Origin: Halomonas huangheensis
GTDB lineage: Bacteria > Pseudomonadota > Gammaproteobacteria > Pseudomonadales > Halomonadaceae
Length of the DNA stretch: 64,000 nucleotides
Assembly: GCF_001431725.1 (NCBI RefSeq)
Contig: NZ_CP013106.1
Location: forward strand, 3,224,001-3,288,000
Direction of reading: 5' to 3'
Both the position numbers and the translations under genes were made by a program. Shown one piece after another: positions 28,375 to 38,378 of this stretch (within the stretch, counting starts at the first letter, position 1; each line of letters opens with the position of its first letter). The notes beneath the pieces are model-generated. The model did not search any database and was not told where the DNA came from. It worked only from the letters and a program-made list of their open reading frames with translations.

Positions 28375-29370
28375 TCACACCTCACCGAGAAGGAAGTTGA
28401 CGCGAGCACTGGCTACCGGTTGGTCTTCATCGTCCTGCCATGCCTTGACCTTGACGTTGGCCATACGCTTACCCTCTCGCTCGATCCAGCAACGCGCGTA
28501 GGTCGGCTGGACCTTCGCACTGCGTAGATAATCCAGGGTGACATCGACCAATCGCGGTAGACGCGGCTCGCGCGCGGCATGCAATGCACTCAGTGCCGCC
28601 GTGGTTTCCATGAAGGCTGCCACCACACCACCATGCAAGGCCGGCAACATGAAGTTGCCTATGTTGCGCTGCTGCGGTTCAAGCACAAATAGTGCCGGCT
28701 GTTCGGTCCCTGACACCGTAACGCCGATGTATTGTGCATAAGGTATCCACTCCAGCCATACCCCCATATCCCCGCTGGCTCGACCACTCGTCAGTGATTC
28801 ACGCAGCGGCCTGGAGCATTGATGTCTCTCACTGATATCTGGCACGACGGTGGTAGATGCGACTGTTACATCTGGCGCTCTCTCATCCAGGCCAGCAAAG
28901 AGGGCCGCGGAAAAGCCCGGCGGCGTATTACGTTCTCCCAGGCGCATGAAGTGGCCGCTGGCACGCGCGACGATGACTCCCGGACGCTGCCAGACTTCAG
29001 CCTCGGTGAAAACCAGCGACTGAGTCACTTCCACGGCCCGCGCCCGAATCCACAACCCCTGACCGGCGACGGCTGGTCTTCGGTGACTGACGTGAAGATC
29101 AAGGGTCGGGCAGACTTCCGGTGCATCAAGCGCCGGAAGCAGCGCAGCGCCGGATGCGGTATCCAGCAACATGCTGAGCACACCGCTATGCACAAGACCA
29201 CGCTGGCGGTCCCCGCTCAAGTCATCCCGCCAGGGCTGGTGGAAGGTCACGCTATCGTCATTGACCTCAGTAACCTGAAGGCCAAGATGCTGTGTATGAG
29301 GAATCGCCTCGACCACGCGCTGCAGCGCATGGCGCCACAACGTGAAGGAGGGAGAAGGCGCATGAGGCAT
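28375..29370 (-). CDS. Tandem hotdog-fold thioesterase (PaaI-like)
   Basis: This 331-residue protein holds two PaaI-type hotdog units. The first spans about 20-150 (HTQHLGLQVTEV, LVHSGVLSMLLDTASG, PTLDLHVSHRRP) and the second about 195-330 (AQYIGVTVSG, ALHGGVVAAFMETTA, RLVDVTLDYLRSA). Each has the HxGxxxxxxDT/ET helix associated with acyl-CoA thioesterase activity. Single-hotdog relatives work as dimers, so this looks like a fused dimer. It lies just upstream of the htpG promoter in the same direction; co-transcription is likely only as readthrough. The acyl substrate is unknown. Confidence 0.82.
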   Translation of the reverse strand: MPHAPSPSFTLWRHALQRVVEAIPHTQHLGLQVTEVNDDSVTFHQPWRDDLSGDRQRGLVHSGVLSMLLDTASGAALLPALDAPEVCPTLDLHVSHRRPAVAGQGLWIRARAVEVTQSLVFTEAEVWQRPGVIVARASGHFMRLGERNTPPGFSAALFAGLDERAPDVTVASTTVVPDISERHQCSRPLRESLTSGRASGDMGVWLEWIPYAQYIGVTVSGTEQPALFVLEPQQRNIGNFMLPALHGGVVAAFMETTAALSALHAAREPRLPRLVDVTLDYLRSAKVQPTYARCWIEREGKRMANVKVKAWQDDEDQPVASARVNFLLGEV

Positions 29371-29524
29371 TCGCTGGTCCCGTGATGGTTGAGATGGCTA
29401 TTCAAACACTTGTCTGAATATGGCCTGTCATCAGCAACCACGCAATACGACCAGAGGTGAAGAGGTAATCGAAAGCGAGGAACAGGAAATCAACAGGTGG
29501 CGCGAGCGCCACGTCAGCCAATCA

Positions 29525-29863
29525 TCAAATATCGCGAATATCAGGCTCTTCCGATTCACCACGCCAGGCACGATAATCCATCAGGGCATGATCAACCTTG
29601 GTCAGCAGCCAACTGACAATCACCACATCGTCGATGATTCCGAACAGCATCAGGAAGTCCGGTATCAAGTCAATCGGCGAAACCAGATAGGCCAAGGCTG
29701 CCGCCATCCAACCAATGGCTGACCAGGGAACCGGCCGGTAGCGGCCAGAGGCCACATCCTGCAGCATGGGAACAAACAGCTTCAGCGCACGCAGAATCTG
29801 TTTGAAGGCACGAGAACGCTGCGAGAACCGCCCGATCCTCGGCAAATAATCACGAATTGCCAT
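29525..29863 (-). CDS. YkvA/DUF1232-family small membrane protein
   Basis: This 112-residue product contains the DUF1232 core: VPWSAIGWMAAALAYLVSP, then IDLIPDFLMLFGIIDDVVIV. One or two membrane helices are expected. The start at 29863 (MAIRDYLPRIG) has AGGAG seven bases upstream, whereas the longer reading from 29923 does not. The family is widespread and its function is unknown. Confidence 0.85.
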   Translation of the reverse strand: MAIRDYLPRIGRFSQRSRAFKQILRALKLFVPMLQDVASGRYRPVPWSAIGWMAAALAYLVSPIDLIPDFLMLFGIIDDVVIVSWLLTKVDHALMDYRAWRGESEEPDIRDI

Positions 29864-30223
29864 GTTGTGTCTCCTATTGTGTGCTGTAGCGCCAGTTGGG
29901 CCGCGGTTTTCTGCATGACGCATTTACGGCCTTATGGCACACCACACTCACGGGCCGCCTGGAAAAGGGTCCAGCAGCCGCCAATAATGCTGTTATGGGG
30001 CTTTCCAACGTATCAATCAAGCACCCAACCACATTCAGACTATGCTCCTCCAAGCAAGTGACATAGCAACAGCCTGGAGAATTGCTGTGCTTATCCGACA
30101 CAAGAAGGACTGTTCAAGCGCCCCGCACCAGGCGACCATGAGCGTTAATCACGAACACGCAAGCAGGCAGGATGCCTGGCCCATACAGAAGATCGCACGG
30201 GATCATCGTCGAGGAGGGAACAC
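29864..30223. other. Gene-free spacer between the YkvA-like gene and slt
   Basis: These 360 bp hold the divergent promoters of the two genes. I see no convincing coding sequence, tRNA or strong hairpin. The last 15 bases contain a very strong ribosome site (GAGGAGGG) for the lytic transglycosylase. Confidence 0.6.
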
Positions 30224-32272
30224 ATGTCGGTAGCCTTGTTACGTTCTATTGAAAAGTTACGTTCTATTGAAAAGTTACGTTCTATTGAAAAGCTGCGTCC
30301 GTTTGAAAAGCTGTGCCGTCTTGTGCGATCACACCGTCTACCATCACTGGCTACCATCGCCGCCTTGAGCTTGCCGATGCTGGCCTTCGGTCCTGCACAA
30401 GCCAGTGACAGCTCCTTGAGTGCTGCCCTGGATACCGTACGCCGCGGTGATACGCAACATGTCAACCCTGCCGATTACCGCGGACATGAGCTGAGCGGCT
30501 ACGTCGAATACTACATCCTGCGTGAGCGCCTGCCTAACGCCTCGCCCCGCGAGGTACTGGACTATATTGCGGCCAACGCCGACGCACCGATGGGCGATTG
30601 GATGCGTGAGCAGGCCATCCTGCGCTATGGCAGGGCCGGACGCTACGACGATGTACTGGCAGTCGCTGCCGGCGAGCCGAAAAGCACCGCAGAGCAGTGC
30701 TACTACTACACGGCTCTGATGTCTCAAGATCCTGTGGCTGCCGCCACTGGCGGTCGTCGCCTGTGGCGAGTCGGTAGTTCGCAACCGGATGCCTGCAACT
30801 CACTGTTCTCCACTCTGCGCAATCGTGGTGAGATCGGTGACATGGAAATCTGGCAGCGCATGATGCTGGCCTGGGAAGCCGGAGAAGACGGTCTGGCCAG
30901 CTATCTCGGTCGCCAGATGGGCCCCAGCTGGGGCAGTGCGGTTGCCGCACAACGGAGCGTGGCAGCCAACCCCGCCGCCCTGAGCAGTGTTGGGCAGTGC
31001 ATTGGGCCAAACTGTGCCGGCAACGAGAGTTTCTTTACCGCTGCATTGCGTTCAAGCGCCCGCTCATCCAGCCAGGCCGCCCTGAATTCCTGGCAGCAAT
31101 TAGCGAGTGCTCAGCCGTTCTCGATGGATGCGACGCGAGATATCGAGCACGACATCATCTATTGGGGGCTGCGTCGTGATCAGCGCCAGATGCTGTCCTG
31201 GATTGATACGGCCCTGCCTCGCCAGACCGATCCGGAAGTCTACGAGCTACGCGCACGCCTGGCGATTCGCGATGCAGACTGGTCTGCTGTCGAGAACACG
31301 ATCAACATCATGCCCGCGGAAACGCAAGGCAAGGCCCGCTGGCAGTACTGGTTGGCACGCGCGCTGGAGATTCGCGGGCAGACATCCGCCGCTCAGACCG
31401 CCTTCGCGCGTGCTGCCGGGCAGCGTGATTTCTTCGGCTTTGTCGCAGCAGACCGTCTCGGCCAGGCCTACAACCTGAATATGGACACCAGTACCTTCAG
31501 CGATGCTCAGCGCGCGGAAGTCAGTAACTGGCCAACCGTGCGGCGCACCGAAGCGCTTCAGCGCATTGGTCAGGATGGCCTCGCCTACCTGGAATGGATA
31601 CATGCGGTGAAGGCCGCCACTCCGAACGATGCTCGCCGCCTGGCGGACTACGCTCATCAGCGTGGTTGGTACATGCTGCTGATCCAGACCACCATTGCTG
31701 CCGATGACATGCTCAACTCCCTGCAGTGGCGCTTCCCCGAAGCATATCGCGATGACTTCATGCGCTGGGGTGAAGCCAACCGCGTCGACCCTTATCTGCT
31801 GATGGGTATCGCCCGCCGCGAAAGCGCCTTCAACCCCCGCGCCGAGTCACCGGCAGGTGCCCGTGGCCTGATGCAGCTGATGCCCGGCACCGCTTCCCTG
31901 GTGGGGCGTCAAGTGGGTATCGGTGATCCCGGCCCTTACGGTGTACTCGAACCAGCAACCAATATCCGTCTCGGCAGCACCTATATTCGAGACATGATCA
32001 ACCGCTATGACGGAAACCGTATCGCTGCCGCTGCCGCGTACAACGCTGGCCCGCAGCGTGTTGACCAGTGGCTGGCACGTTCTCCTGGGGAGTTTGACCT
32101 GTTCGTCGAGCATATTCCTTTCAAGGAGACACGCCGCTACGTGCGCGCGGTACTCGAATATCGCGTCGTGTTCGAAAGTCTTGCCAATGGTGGCTCGACG
32201 CAAGGGGTCAGCGTGCTGACACCTGCAGAGCGTGACCATCGCTATGACGCCAGCCTGTTGGTCAGGCGCTGA
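30224..32272 (+). CDS. slt: Soluble lytic murein transglycosylase (Slt70-like)
   Basis: This 682-residue exported enzyme cleaves the MurNAc-GlcNAc bond of peptidoglycan in the periplasm. Helical TPR-like superhelix repeats fill about 60-500, and the C-terminal SLT domain has the catalytic glutamate E533 (RRESAFNPRAESPAGARGLMQ) and AAAAYNAGPQRV. GAGGAGGG before the ATG supports the start. The n-region of the signal peptide is odd: about 35 residues made of repeated LRSIEK units from an 18-bp tandem repeat come before the hydrophobic core (LATIAALSLPMLAFGPAQA). Shorter starts lack a ribosome site. A terminator follows. Confidence 0.93.
   Translation: MSVALLRSIEKLRSIEKLRSIEKLRPFEKLCRLVRSHRLPSLATIAALSLPMLAFGPAQASDSSLSAALDTVRRGDTQHVNPADYRGHELSGYVEYYILRERLPNASPREVLDYIAANADAPMGDWMREQAILRYGRAGRYDDVLAVAAGEPKSTAEQCYYYTALMSQDPVAAATGGRRLWRVGSSQPDACNSLFSTLRNRGEIGDMEIWQRMMLAWEAGEDGLASYLGRQMGPSWGSAVAAQRSVAANPAALSSVGQCIGPNCAGNESFFTAALRSSARSSSQAALNSWQQLASAQPFSMDATRDIEHDIIYWGLRRDQRQMLSWIDTALPRQTDPEVYELRARLAIRDADWSAVENTINIMPAETQGKARWQYWLARALEIRGQTSAAQTAFARAAGQRDFFGFVAADRLGQAYNLNMDTSTFSDAQRAEVSNWPTVRRTEALQRIGQDGLAYLEWIHAVKAATPNDARRLADYAHQRGWYMLLIQTTIAADDMLNSLQWRFPEAYRDDFMRWGEANRVDPYLLMGIARRESAFNPRAESPAGARGLMQLMPGTASLVGRQVGIGDPGPYGVLEPATNIRLGSTYIRDMINRYDGNRIAAAAAYNAGPQRVDQWLARSPGEFDLFVEHIPFKETRRYVRAVLEYRVVFESLANGGSTQGVSVLTPAERDHRYDASLLVRR
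30239..30310 (+). repeat. 18-bp in-frame tandem repeat in the slt signal region
   Basis: TTACGTTCTATTGAAAAG occurs three times without change, followed by one degenerate copy (CTGCGTCCGTTTGAAAAG). Each copy encodes LRSIEK or LRPFEK. Since 18 is divisible by three, copy-number change would keep the frame. Confidence 0.95.
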
Positions 32273-32324
32273 TACTTCGGTTTCAAGTTCATGAGGCGTC
32301 AAGTTCACGGCTTCAGGTAACGTA

Positions 32325-32356
32325 AAAGGGCCTCGGCTTTCCAGCCGAGGCCCTTT
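32325..32356 (+). terminator. Intrinsic terminator after slt
   Basis: Arms aaagggcctcggct and agccgaggcccttt are perfect around loop ttcc, followed by CATTTC. It may also serve the convergent LysE gene. Confidence 0.88.
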
Positions 32357-32413
32357 CATTTCAAGTGACCAAGATCAAGTTGCAGTGGGAGAGTCAGCCG
32401 AGCATGCTCGGCT

Positions 32414-33067
32414 TCACGTTGGCGCTCGGGTCAATGCCAGTTTGACACCAAATATCACCAGTACCGCACCAGTGATGCCATTGAGCCAACGCGAAAAGGC
32501 TGGCCGCGCCAGTAAAGCTCCTGCACTACCCACCATCACTGCCACTCCGACCTGCCAGATGTTGGCGATCACGAAGTGCACGCCAGCCAACCACAGCGAC
32601 TTGAGCAATACGGGATCTTCCGGAGCGATGAACTGCGGCAGAAAGGCCATGTAGAACACTACCGTCTTGGGATTGAGCACATTGGACAGCAGGCCCTCCC
32701 GTAACGGCCGCCAGAAGCTCGTCTGTTGCCGCTCGCCTACCGCGACTTCCGCGACCGGTAGTCCTCTGGAGTGAGGCACCTGCCTGAGACTCTGGATTCC
32801 CAGCCAGATCAGATAGCCGGCACCGATCAACTTGAGAGCCGAGAAGGCCCATGCCGACTGCAGCAGAATCAGTGAAACCCCCAGCGCCGATACCGTGGCA
32901 TGCACGAACAGTCCCAGGCAGATCGCCACACTGGTCAGGATGCCATCGCCGAGGCCGCCACGCGCGGTATTGCGGATCACCAATAGTGTGTCCACCCCCG
33001 GCGTGATGCTCAGCAGAGTAATCGCCACCACAAAGGGCAGAAACTGGGCATCGATCAGCGACTCCAT
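32414..33067 (-). CDS. LysE-family amino-acid/metabolite exporter
   Basis: This 217-residue inner-membrane protein with about six helices begins with the LysE/RhtB pattern: PFVVAITLLSITPGVDTLLVIRN, GLGDGILTSVAICLGL, and LIGAGYLIWLGIQSLR. The family exports amino acids or homoserine-type compounds; the substrate here is unknown. Its ATG overlaps the stop of the TM2-domain gene by one base (TGATG), so the two are translationally coupled. Confidence 0.88.
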   Translation of the reverse strand: MESLIDAQFLPFVVAITLLSITPGVDTLLVIRNTARGGLGDGILTSVAICLGLFVHATVSALGVSLILLQSAWAFSALKLIGAGYLIWLGIQSLRQVPHSRGLPVAEVAVGERQQTSFWRPLREGLLSNVLNPKTVVFYMAFLPQFIAPEDPVLLKSLWLAGVHFVIANIWQVGVAVMVGSAGALLARPAFSRWLNGITGAVLVIFGVKLALTRAPT

Positions 33068-33492
33068 CAGCGCACTGTCCTCAGCTCATCACTGTGTTTC
33101 AGCGATATCTGGTCATTGAGTGTCCAGAAGTCGTACAGAATACCGACCAGGAACAGGCCGCCTGTACACAGGTAGATAATGCCGGTCACCCACTTGCCCA
33201 TGTAGAAGCGATGTACACCGAAGACGCCAAGGAAAGTCAGCAGTAACCACGCGCCGGTGTAGTTGATCGAACCACCTCGGAAGCGCATATCTGCCTCGCG
33301 ATCCATGCTCGGGATCAGGAACAGATCAATGATCCAGCCGATGAAGAACAGACCGAGAGTCAGGAACCAGATGGTGCCGGTGACGGGCTTACCGTAATAG
33401 AAACGGTGCGCGCCAAGAAAGCCGAATAGCCAAAGCAGGTATCCCACCACCTTGGAGTGCGTATTTTCTGAATGAACTTCTGAAGTCGTCAT
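33067..33492 (-). CDS. Double TM2-domain membrane protein
   Basis: This 141-residue protein consists of two TM2 units. Each has a glycine-rich helix, an AHRFYYGK or VHRFYMGK turn and a second helix ending in a D-containing motif (GWIIDLFLIP; GILYDFW). TM2 proteins are of unknown function. The ATG at 33492 is preferred over an upstream TTG; the ribosome site is weak (GGGA). It lies first in a two-gene unit with the LysE-type exporter, which it overlaps by one base. Confidence 0.85.
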   Translation of the reverse strand: MTTSEVHSENTHSKVVGYLLWLFGFLGAHRFYYGKPVTGTIWFLTLGLFFIGWIIDLFLIPSMDREADMRFRGGSINYTGAWLLLTFLGVFGVHRFYMGKWVTGIIYLCTGGLFLVGILYDFWTLNDQISLKHSDELRTVR

Positions 33493-33836
33493 GAAAAATC
33501 CCAATCAGGTCAAACCCAAGCCTGGTACAGGCCCCTGAACCTCTGGACGCTGCACCCCTTTCGATCTACAGTAAATCTGGCGAGTCGAGGTATACCATCG
33601 TCAAGATGGGTGACATAGGCCTCTGCCTATCATGCCCTCGAATCGCAGCGTTGGACAGCAAGTGGAAATGTCGTCACTGGTAGTTCGATTTGTCGATCTC
33701 TCGATTCTTTCGAAACACACAATGCGCTCTTCTGTCTTGTCTTGCCCACGCAACAAGGTTCAGACCACGCCATGGCGGAAACAATCCCCTGCAGGCTGAA
33801 CCCGCACCATCATCTAGCGAGTTAAGGAAATCGACA
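33493..33836. other. Spacer and probable long leader of the second cold-shock gene
   Basis: These 344 bp separate the divergent TM2 and cold-shock genes. No convincing coding sequence is present. The position suggests a long 5' leader for the cold-shock mRNA, as in cspA, but I could not confirm a cold box. Confidence 0.4.
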
Positions 33837-34043
33837 ATGGCAACTGGCACTGTCAAGTGGTTCAACGACACCAAGGGCTTCGGCTTCATCTCCCCCGACG
33901 ACGGCGGTGATGATCTGTTCGCTCATTTCTCCGAAATTCAGGCTGAAGGCTTCAAGTCCCTACAGGACGGCCAGAAGGTCTCCTTCGACGTCACTCAAGG
34001 GAAGAAAGGCCTTCAGGCCTCCAACATCAAGATTGCCGAGTAA
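33837..34043 (+). CDS. CspA-family cold-shock RNA chaperone, copy 2
   Basis: This 68-residue cold-shock domain has RNP1 KGFGFI and RNP2 DLFAHF. It is almost the same as the product at 2665-2871, with GGDD in place of NGDD and a different C-terminal end (KIAE instead of KVID). The ATG at 33837 follows AAGGAA by eight bases, which decides the start although the frame stays open about 50 codons further upstream. A hairpin terminator lies 66 bp past the stop. Confidence 0.95.
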   Translation: MATGTVKWFNDTKGFGFISPDDGGDDLFAHFSEIQAEGFKSLQDGQKVSFDVTQGKKGLQASNIKIAE

Positions 34044-34109
34044 ACAGGTGATCGCTCCGTCTCCCGCACGGGGACGGCATCGTCCAGCTATTCAAGGACA
34101 ATGCACCCA

Positions 34110-34139
34110 AAGGCCCACCTCAAGGTGGGCCTTCTTTAT
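34110..34139 (+). terminator. Intrinsic terminator of the second cold-shock gene
   Basis: Arms aaggcccacc and ggtgggcctt pair around loop tcaa, followed by CTTTAT. Confidence 0.82.
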
Positions 34140-34179
34140 GTGGTGCTGCTCCAGACTTACGCTTATCTGGAATTGCCCG

Positions 34180-34929
34180 TTATGGCGAGCTATCGCCTTC
34201 GGAACCTTCAAGGCTTTGGTCAACCTCAGACTCGACCTCGGGGGGCACCGATTCAGGTACCTGGCGTTCCGCCTCCTCAAACTGGCGGTCGATTTCACGA
34301 CTGGCCTCTTCGAAGCGGCGCTCGGTTTCCTCAATGATGGCATCAACCTCACTCGTCACCGGATCCTTGCTCAACTCGTCTTCAATCGCACTTCCGGTTG
34401 GAGTTGGCTCGCCATCACTCACACCAGGATTTGGCGTAGCGGTTGCTGAATCCAGCTGCGGTCCACTGGTCGGCTCCTCAGCCACCTCAACTTCCTCGAA
34501 CTGCTGATCCAGTTGGCGGCTGGCTTCCTGGAAACGTCGCTCGGTCTCTTCAATGATCGCGTCAACGTCACTGGAACTGGTCTCATTGGGCAAGGCTTGC
34601 TCTTCGTCAAGCGTTGCCTCGGCATCTGCGGTAGCGGCGCTATCTTCAGACATCTCCTGCTCCGAGACAGCTTCCCCTGACGCATTATCTGACACAGCAG
34701 GAGGTTGCTCTGCAGCGGCCTCATCCTGTGCATCAGCGCTGGAGTCCGACTCCACCGTTGCCTCTACCTCGTTATTCGTTCCACCATCATTCGCCGCCGA
34801 TGACTCAGCGGCAGTCGGCTCGGCACCAGATGCAGCCTCGTCATCACCTGCGGATTCATTATTGTCGCAGGCGGTAAGGGCCAGCAGCATCAGTGCCACC
34901 AACACGGCCTTGCCGGGGCTCGTTGCCAT
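34180..34929 (-). CDS. Acidic lipoprotein with a duplicated coiled-coil motif
   Basis: This 249-residue protein has a lipobox (LLALTAC, lipidated cysteine at about residue 21), so it should be a membrane lipoprotein. The mature part is strongly acidic and rich in Ala, Glu, Asp and Ser, and looks disordered for about 120 residues. It then carries two copies of a 28-residue helical motif beginning DVDAIIEETERRFQEASRQ and EVDAIIEETERRFEEASRE, about 75 residues apart. I do not recognise a family. The start at 34929 follows GGAGAG. Acidic composition fits export into a salty periplasm. It lies 121 bp downstream of the lipid-kinase gene on the same strand. Confidence 0.75.
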   Translation of the reverse strand: MATSPGKAVLVALMLLALTACDNNESAGDDEAASGAEPTAAESSAANDGGTNNEVEATVESDSSADAQDEAAAEQPPAVSDNASGEAVSEQEMSEDSAATADAEATLDEEQALPNETSSSDVDAIIEETERRFQEASRQLDQQFEEVEVAEEPTSGPQLDSATATPNPGVSDGEPTPTGSAIEDELSKDPVTSEVDAIIEETERRFEEASREIDRQFEEAERQVPESVPPEVESEVDQSLEGSEGDSSP

Positions 34930-35050
34930 CAGCGTCTCTCCATGAAATAAGCCTTTATTGCACCAAAGCAACAACCGAGGTGCAAGATATAAGGCACTTA
35001 GCTTCGGTCTTGAGTTCCGTGAAGGCAACAGCTGCGAGCCAGGAGCTTTT

Positions 35051-35980
35051 CTATTCCCCCAGCGGCGCGGCAAGGCGACAGCGATCGGGCATCACCAGGC
35101 GCAATGCCAACGGGGTGACTTCTGCTTCGAAGCAGCGCTGATAACAGGACTCGCCATCCAGCGTCAGCGGTAACCAGGCATCCCCGTCGGCCTCGAACCG
35201 CAGCCAGGCCGAGCGGAAGGCGTCAACGTGGAGGCCATGATAAGGCCGAGTACGCAGCTCCTGCATCATGGCCCGCAACTGGTGGAGTGACTTGAAATCG
35301 CGCACCAGCATGACATCAAACAGTCCATCGTCCAGACGTGCCGCGGGGGTAAGTTGCTGACCGCCCCCGGCCTGAACACCATTGCCGATCGCCAGCAGAA
35401 ATATCTCGGTATGGCTTTCACCACCATCCCAGGCAAGATGCCCCGGATAAAGCTTGTAGCGCCAGGCCTTGAGGGCCCCAACAACAGAATAGGCACCACC
35501 GCCCATCAGACGCTTGAGCCCCTTTGGCGTCGACGTAGTGATCTCTGCACCAAAGCCGCCCGTGGCCATGTTGATGAAATAGTGGTCATTCATACGCGGT
35601 ATATCGATCCAGCGACTGGGCAGGCGGCAGGCCGCATCCAGCGCCGCCGCCTGCCCAGGCGGCAGGCCCAGCGAACGCGCCAGATCATTGGCACTGCCCA
35701 GCGGCATGATCGCCAACTCGGGGCGCTTGTCACGGGGTAATTGCATCAGTCCATTGACCACTTCATGGACGGTGCCATCCCCTCCCCCGGCAATGACTCG
35801 TTTGACGCCATCGTGTCCCGCCTGAAGCGCCTGTCGCTGGGCGTCGCCACTCTCCCAGGTCACCCTCACGTCGACATCCAGACCACCACGCCGACAGCTA
35901 TAGACCGCACTGCGCACCTCCGGGGCCTGCGCAGCCTGACCATTGAGAATCAGTCGGTTAGTGCCTGACGGCTGGGTCAT
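35051..35980 (-). CDS. yegS: YegS-like diacylglycerol/lipid kinase
   Basis: This 309-residue protein belongs to the DAGK catalytic family: N-terminal RLILNG strand, nucleotide loop GGGDGTVHEVVNGL, and PLGSANDLARSLGLP. The usual GGDGTxNEVxNGL has His for Asn here. C-terminally lies the beta-sandwich with TGGFGAEI and LDDGLFDVMLV. E. coli YegS phosphorylates phosphatidylglycerol in vitro; the physiological substrate is not settled. Length agrees with the family (about 300). Confidence 0.88.
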   Translation of the reverse strand: MTQPSGTNRLILNGQAAQAPEVRSAVYSCRRGGLDVDVRVTWESGDAQRQALQAGHDGVKRVIAGGGDGTVHEVVNGLMQLPRDKRPELAIMPLGSANDLARSLGLPPGQAAALDAACRLPSRWIDIPRMNDHYFINMATGGFGAEITTSTPKGLKRLMGGGAYSVVGALKAWRYKLYPGHLAWDGGESHTEIFLLAIGNGVQAGGGQQLTPAARLDDGLFDVMLVRDFKSLHQLRAMMQELRTRPYHGLHVDAFRSAWLRFEADGDAWLPLTLDGESCYQRCFEAEVTPLALRLVMPDRCRLAAPLGE

Positions 35981-36164
35981 CCTGACTCTTCCTTAATTAT
36001 TCACGCGAGCTGTTCAAGAGAGCTATTCATTAAAACTCAATGATCACCGGACATCCTTACCGAGTGTTCCAGAGACCCCTGCGCCGCTCAAGATCGTCCC
36101 TTTCCCGTAACAATACCGTTACACTAGGCCTTTGCAATCGCTTTTCCGACTATACAGGTGATCG

Positions 36165-37784
36165 ATGGACCCGGTTTTCATCCTGGCGGCTTTTCTTTCA
36201 GGCGTCACTGCGCTGCTGCTGAGGCTTCCTCCGCTGGTAGGGTTTCTGATCGCGGGGTTCCTGCTCAACGCCCTCGGCTATGAGAAGCCAGCTCTACTGG
36301 ATACCGTGGCTCACCTCGGCGTGACTCTGATGCTGTTTTCCATCGGTCTCAAGCTCAACGTACGCACCCTACTGCACCCCGAGGTATGGGGAGGAGCCGT
36401 ACTGAGTACGGGTCTGACGACCGCCGCACTGATCGGCATACTCGTCGCCTTCAAGACCATGTTGCTGTTGATACCTGGTCTCGACTTCAGCGATCTGGTG
36501 GCCTCTCTGAACTTCTCTACCTTACTGGTTCTGGCCTTCGCCCTGTCGTTCTCGAGCACGGTATTTGTGGTCAAGATACTCGAAAAACGCAGTGAGACAC
36601 AGACAGCCTATGGTCGATTGTCGATCGGTATTCTGATCATGCAGGACCTGTTCGCCGTGATCTTCCTGACCTTCTCCACCGCAGAGATGCCACACCCGCT
36701 AGCCCTGGGGCTGGTGATCCTTGTTCCGCTGGCACCCTGGTTGGCACGGTTACTTGACCGAATGGGACACGGCGAAATGCAGTTGCTGTGCGGTATCATG
36801 ATGGCGCTTGTTCTCGGCTATGGATTATTCGAAGCGGTAGGGATCAAAGGTGACCTGGGGGCGCTGATCATCGGCATGTTACTGGCACCTCACTCCGCTG
36901 CTCAGTCACTGGCACGATCAATGTTCAACATCAAGGAACTGTTGCTGGTTGGCTTCTTCCTTACTATCGGCTTTCATGCCCTACCTACCTGGACACTGCT
37001 TGGCGCTGCCGTGTTGTTACTCGTGCTGCTCCCGGTCAAGACCCTGATCTATCAAATGGTGTTGATGCGTTTCGGCATTCGTCACCGCACTTCGATACTG
37101 GCAACGCTAAGTCTGAGCAACTACTCGGAATTCGGCCTGATAGTGGGTGCTGTTGCAGTCACCAACGACTGGTTGTCTCCGCAATGGGTCGTGGTCATCT
37201 CGCTGGCGCTGGCAATGAGCTTTATCATCTCGGCACTGATCAATTCCGCCAGCGAGCAGATCTATCAAAGAGTCGAATCCTACCTACCCAGAATCAGCAC
37301 CGAGAGACTGTCACCCAGCGACCGACCTCTGGAAGTCGGTGATGCTGAAGCAGTTGTGCTGGGGATGGGGCGAATTGGGCGCAGCGTATATCGTCGTCTG
37401 ACCAAGGAGTATGGTCTCAAGGTACTGGGCGTCGACTCCAATCCACGCAGTGTGACCACTCTCCAGGCGGCCGGGTTCAATATTCTCGAAGGTGATGCCG
37501 TTGACTCGGACTTCTGGGACAAGATGCTGATGTCATCAGATGTACGTCTGGTGGTGTTGGCGATGCCTCACCACGCAGGTAACCTCTTCGCTCTCAAGCA
37601 ACTGCGAAGCCGCGACTTCCCTGGCAAGATCACCGCGATTGTCGAATACCCGGAAGAGATTGAGCCGATTCGAGAATTGGGCGCCCATGCAGTCCATCAC
37701 GTCTATGACGAGGCGGGACGCGCGCTGGCCGACAGCGCAGCAGAAGAGGCTGGGTTGGCATCACGCAGCGAACAACTGGGTTAG
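36165..37784 (+). CDS. Kef/YbaL-type cation:proton antiporter with TrkA-N domain
   Basis: This 539-residue protein has about twelve membrane helices (residues 3-370) of the monovalent cation:proton antiporter-2 family, with FSIGLKLN, LSFSSTVFVVKIL and KGDLGALIIGMLLAPH segments. A cytosolic TrkA-N/RCK_N domain (about 395-520) has the NAD-binding motif VVLGMGRIGRSVYRRL and the acidic end VLGVDSNPRS. Such proteins gate K+ or Na+/H+ exchange by nucleotide or glutathione binding; KefB/KefC and YbaL are relatives. No KefF/G-type ancillary gene is adjacent. A small membrane-protein gene follows after 44 bp. Confidence 0.87.
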   Translation: MDPVFILAAFLSGVTALLLRLPPLVGFLIAGFLLNALGYEKPALLDTVAHLGVTLMLFSIGLKLNVRTLLHPEVWGGAVLSTGLTTAALIGILVAFKTMLLLIPGLDFSDLVASLNFSTLLVLAFALSFSSTVFVVKILEKRSETQTAYGRLSIGILIMQDLFAVIFLTFSTAEMPHPLALGLVILVPLAPWLARLLDRMGHGEMQLLCGIMMALVLGYGLFEAVGIKGDLGALIIGMLLAPHSAAQSLARSMFNIKELLLVGFFLTIGFHALPTWTLLGAAVLLLVLLPVKTLIYQMVLMRFGIRHRTSILATLSLSNYSEFGLIVGAVAVTNDWLSPQWVVVISLALAMSFIISALINSASEQIYQRVESYLPRISTERLSPSDRPLEVGDAEAVVLGMGRIGRSVYRRLTKEYGLKVLGVDSNPRSVTTLQAAGFNILEGDAVDSDFWDKMLMSSDVRLVVLAMPHHAGNLFALKQLRSRDFPGKITAIVEYPEEIEPIRELGAHAVHHVYDEAGRALADSAAEEAGLASRSEQLG

Positions 37785-37828
37785 AATCTCCTCATCTACA
37801 AGGGCGCAACACAAGGATTCCCGGCACC

Positions 37829-38350
<522 letters not shown>

Positions 38351-38378
38351 ATGTAACTTACAGCTTACCACTCCGTCC

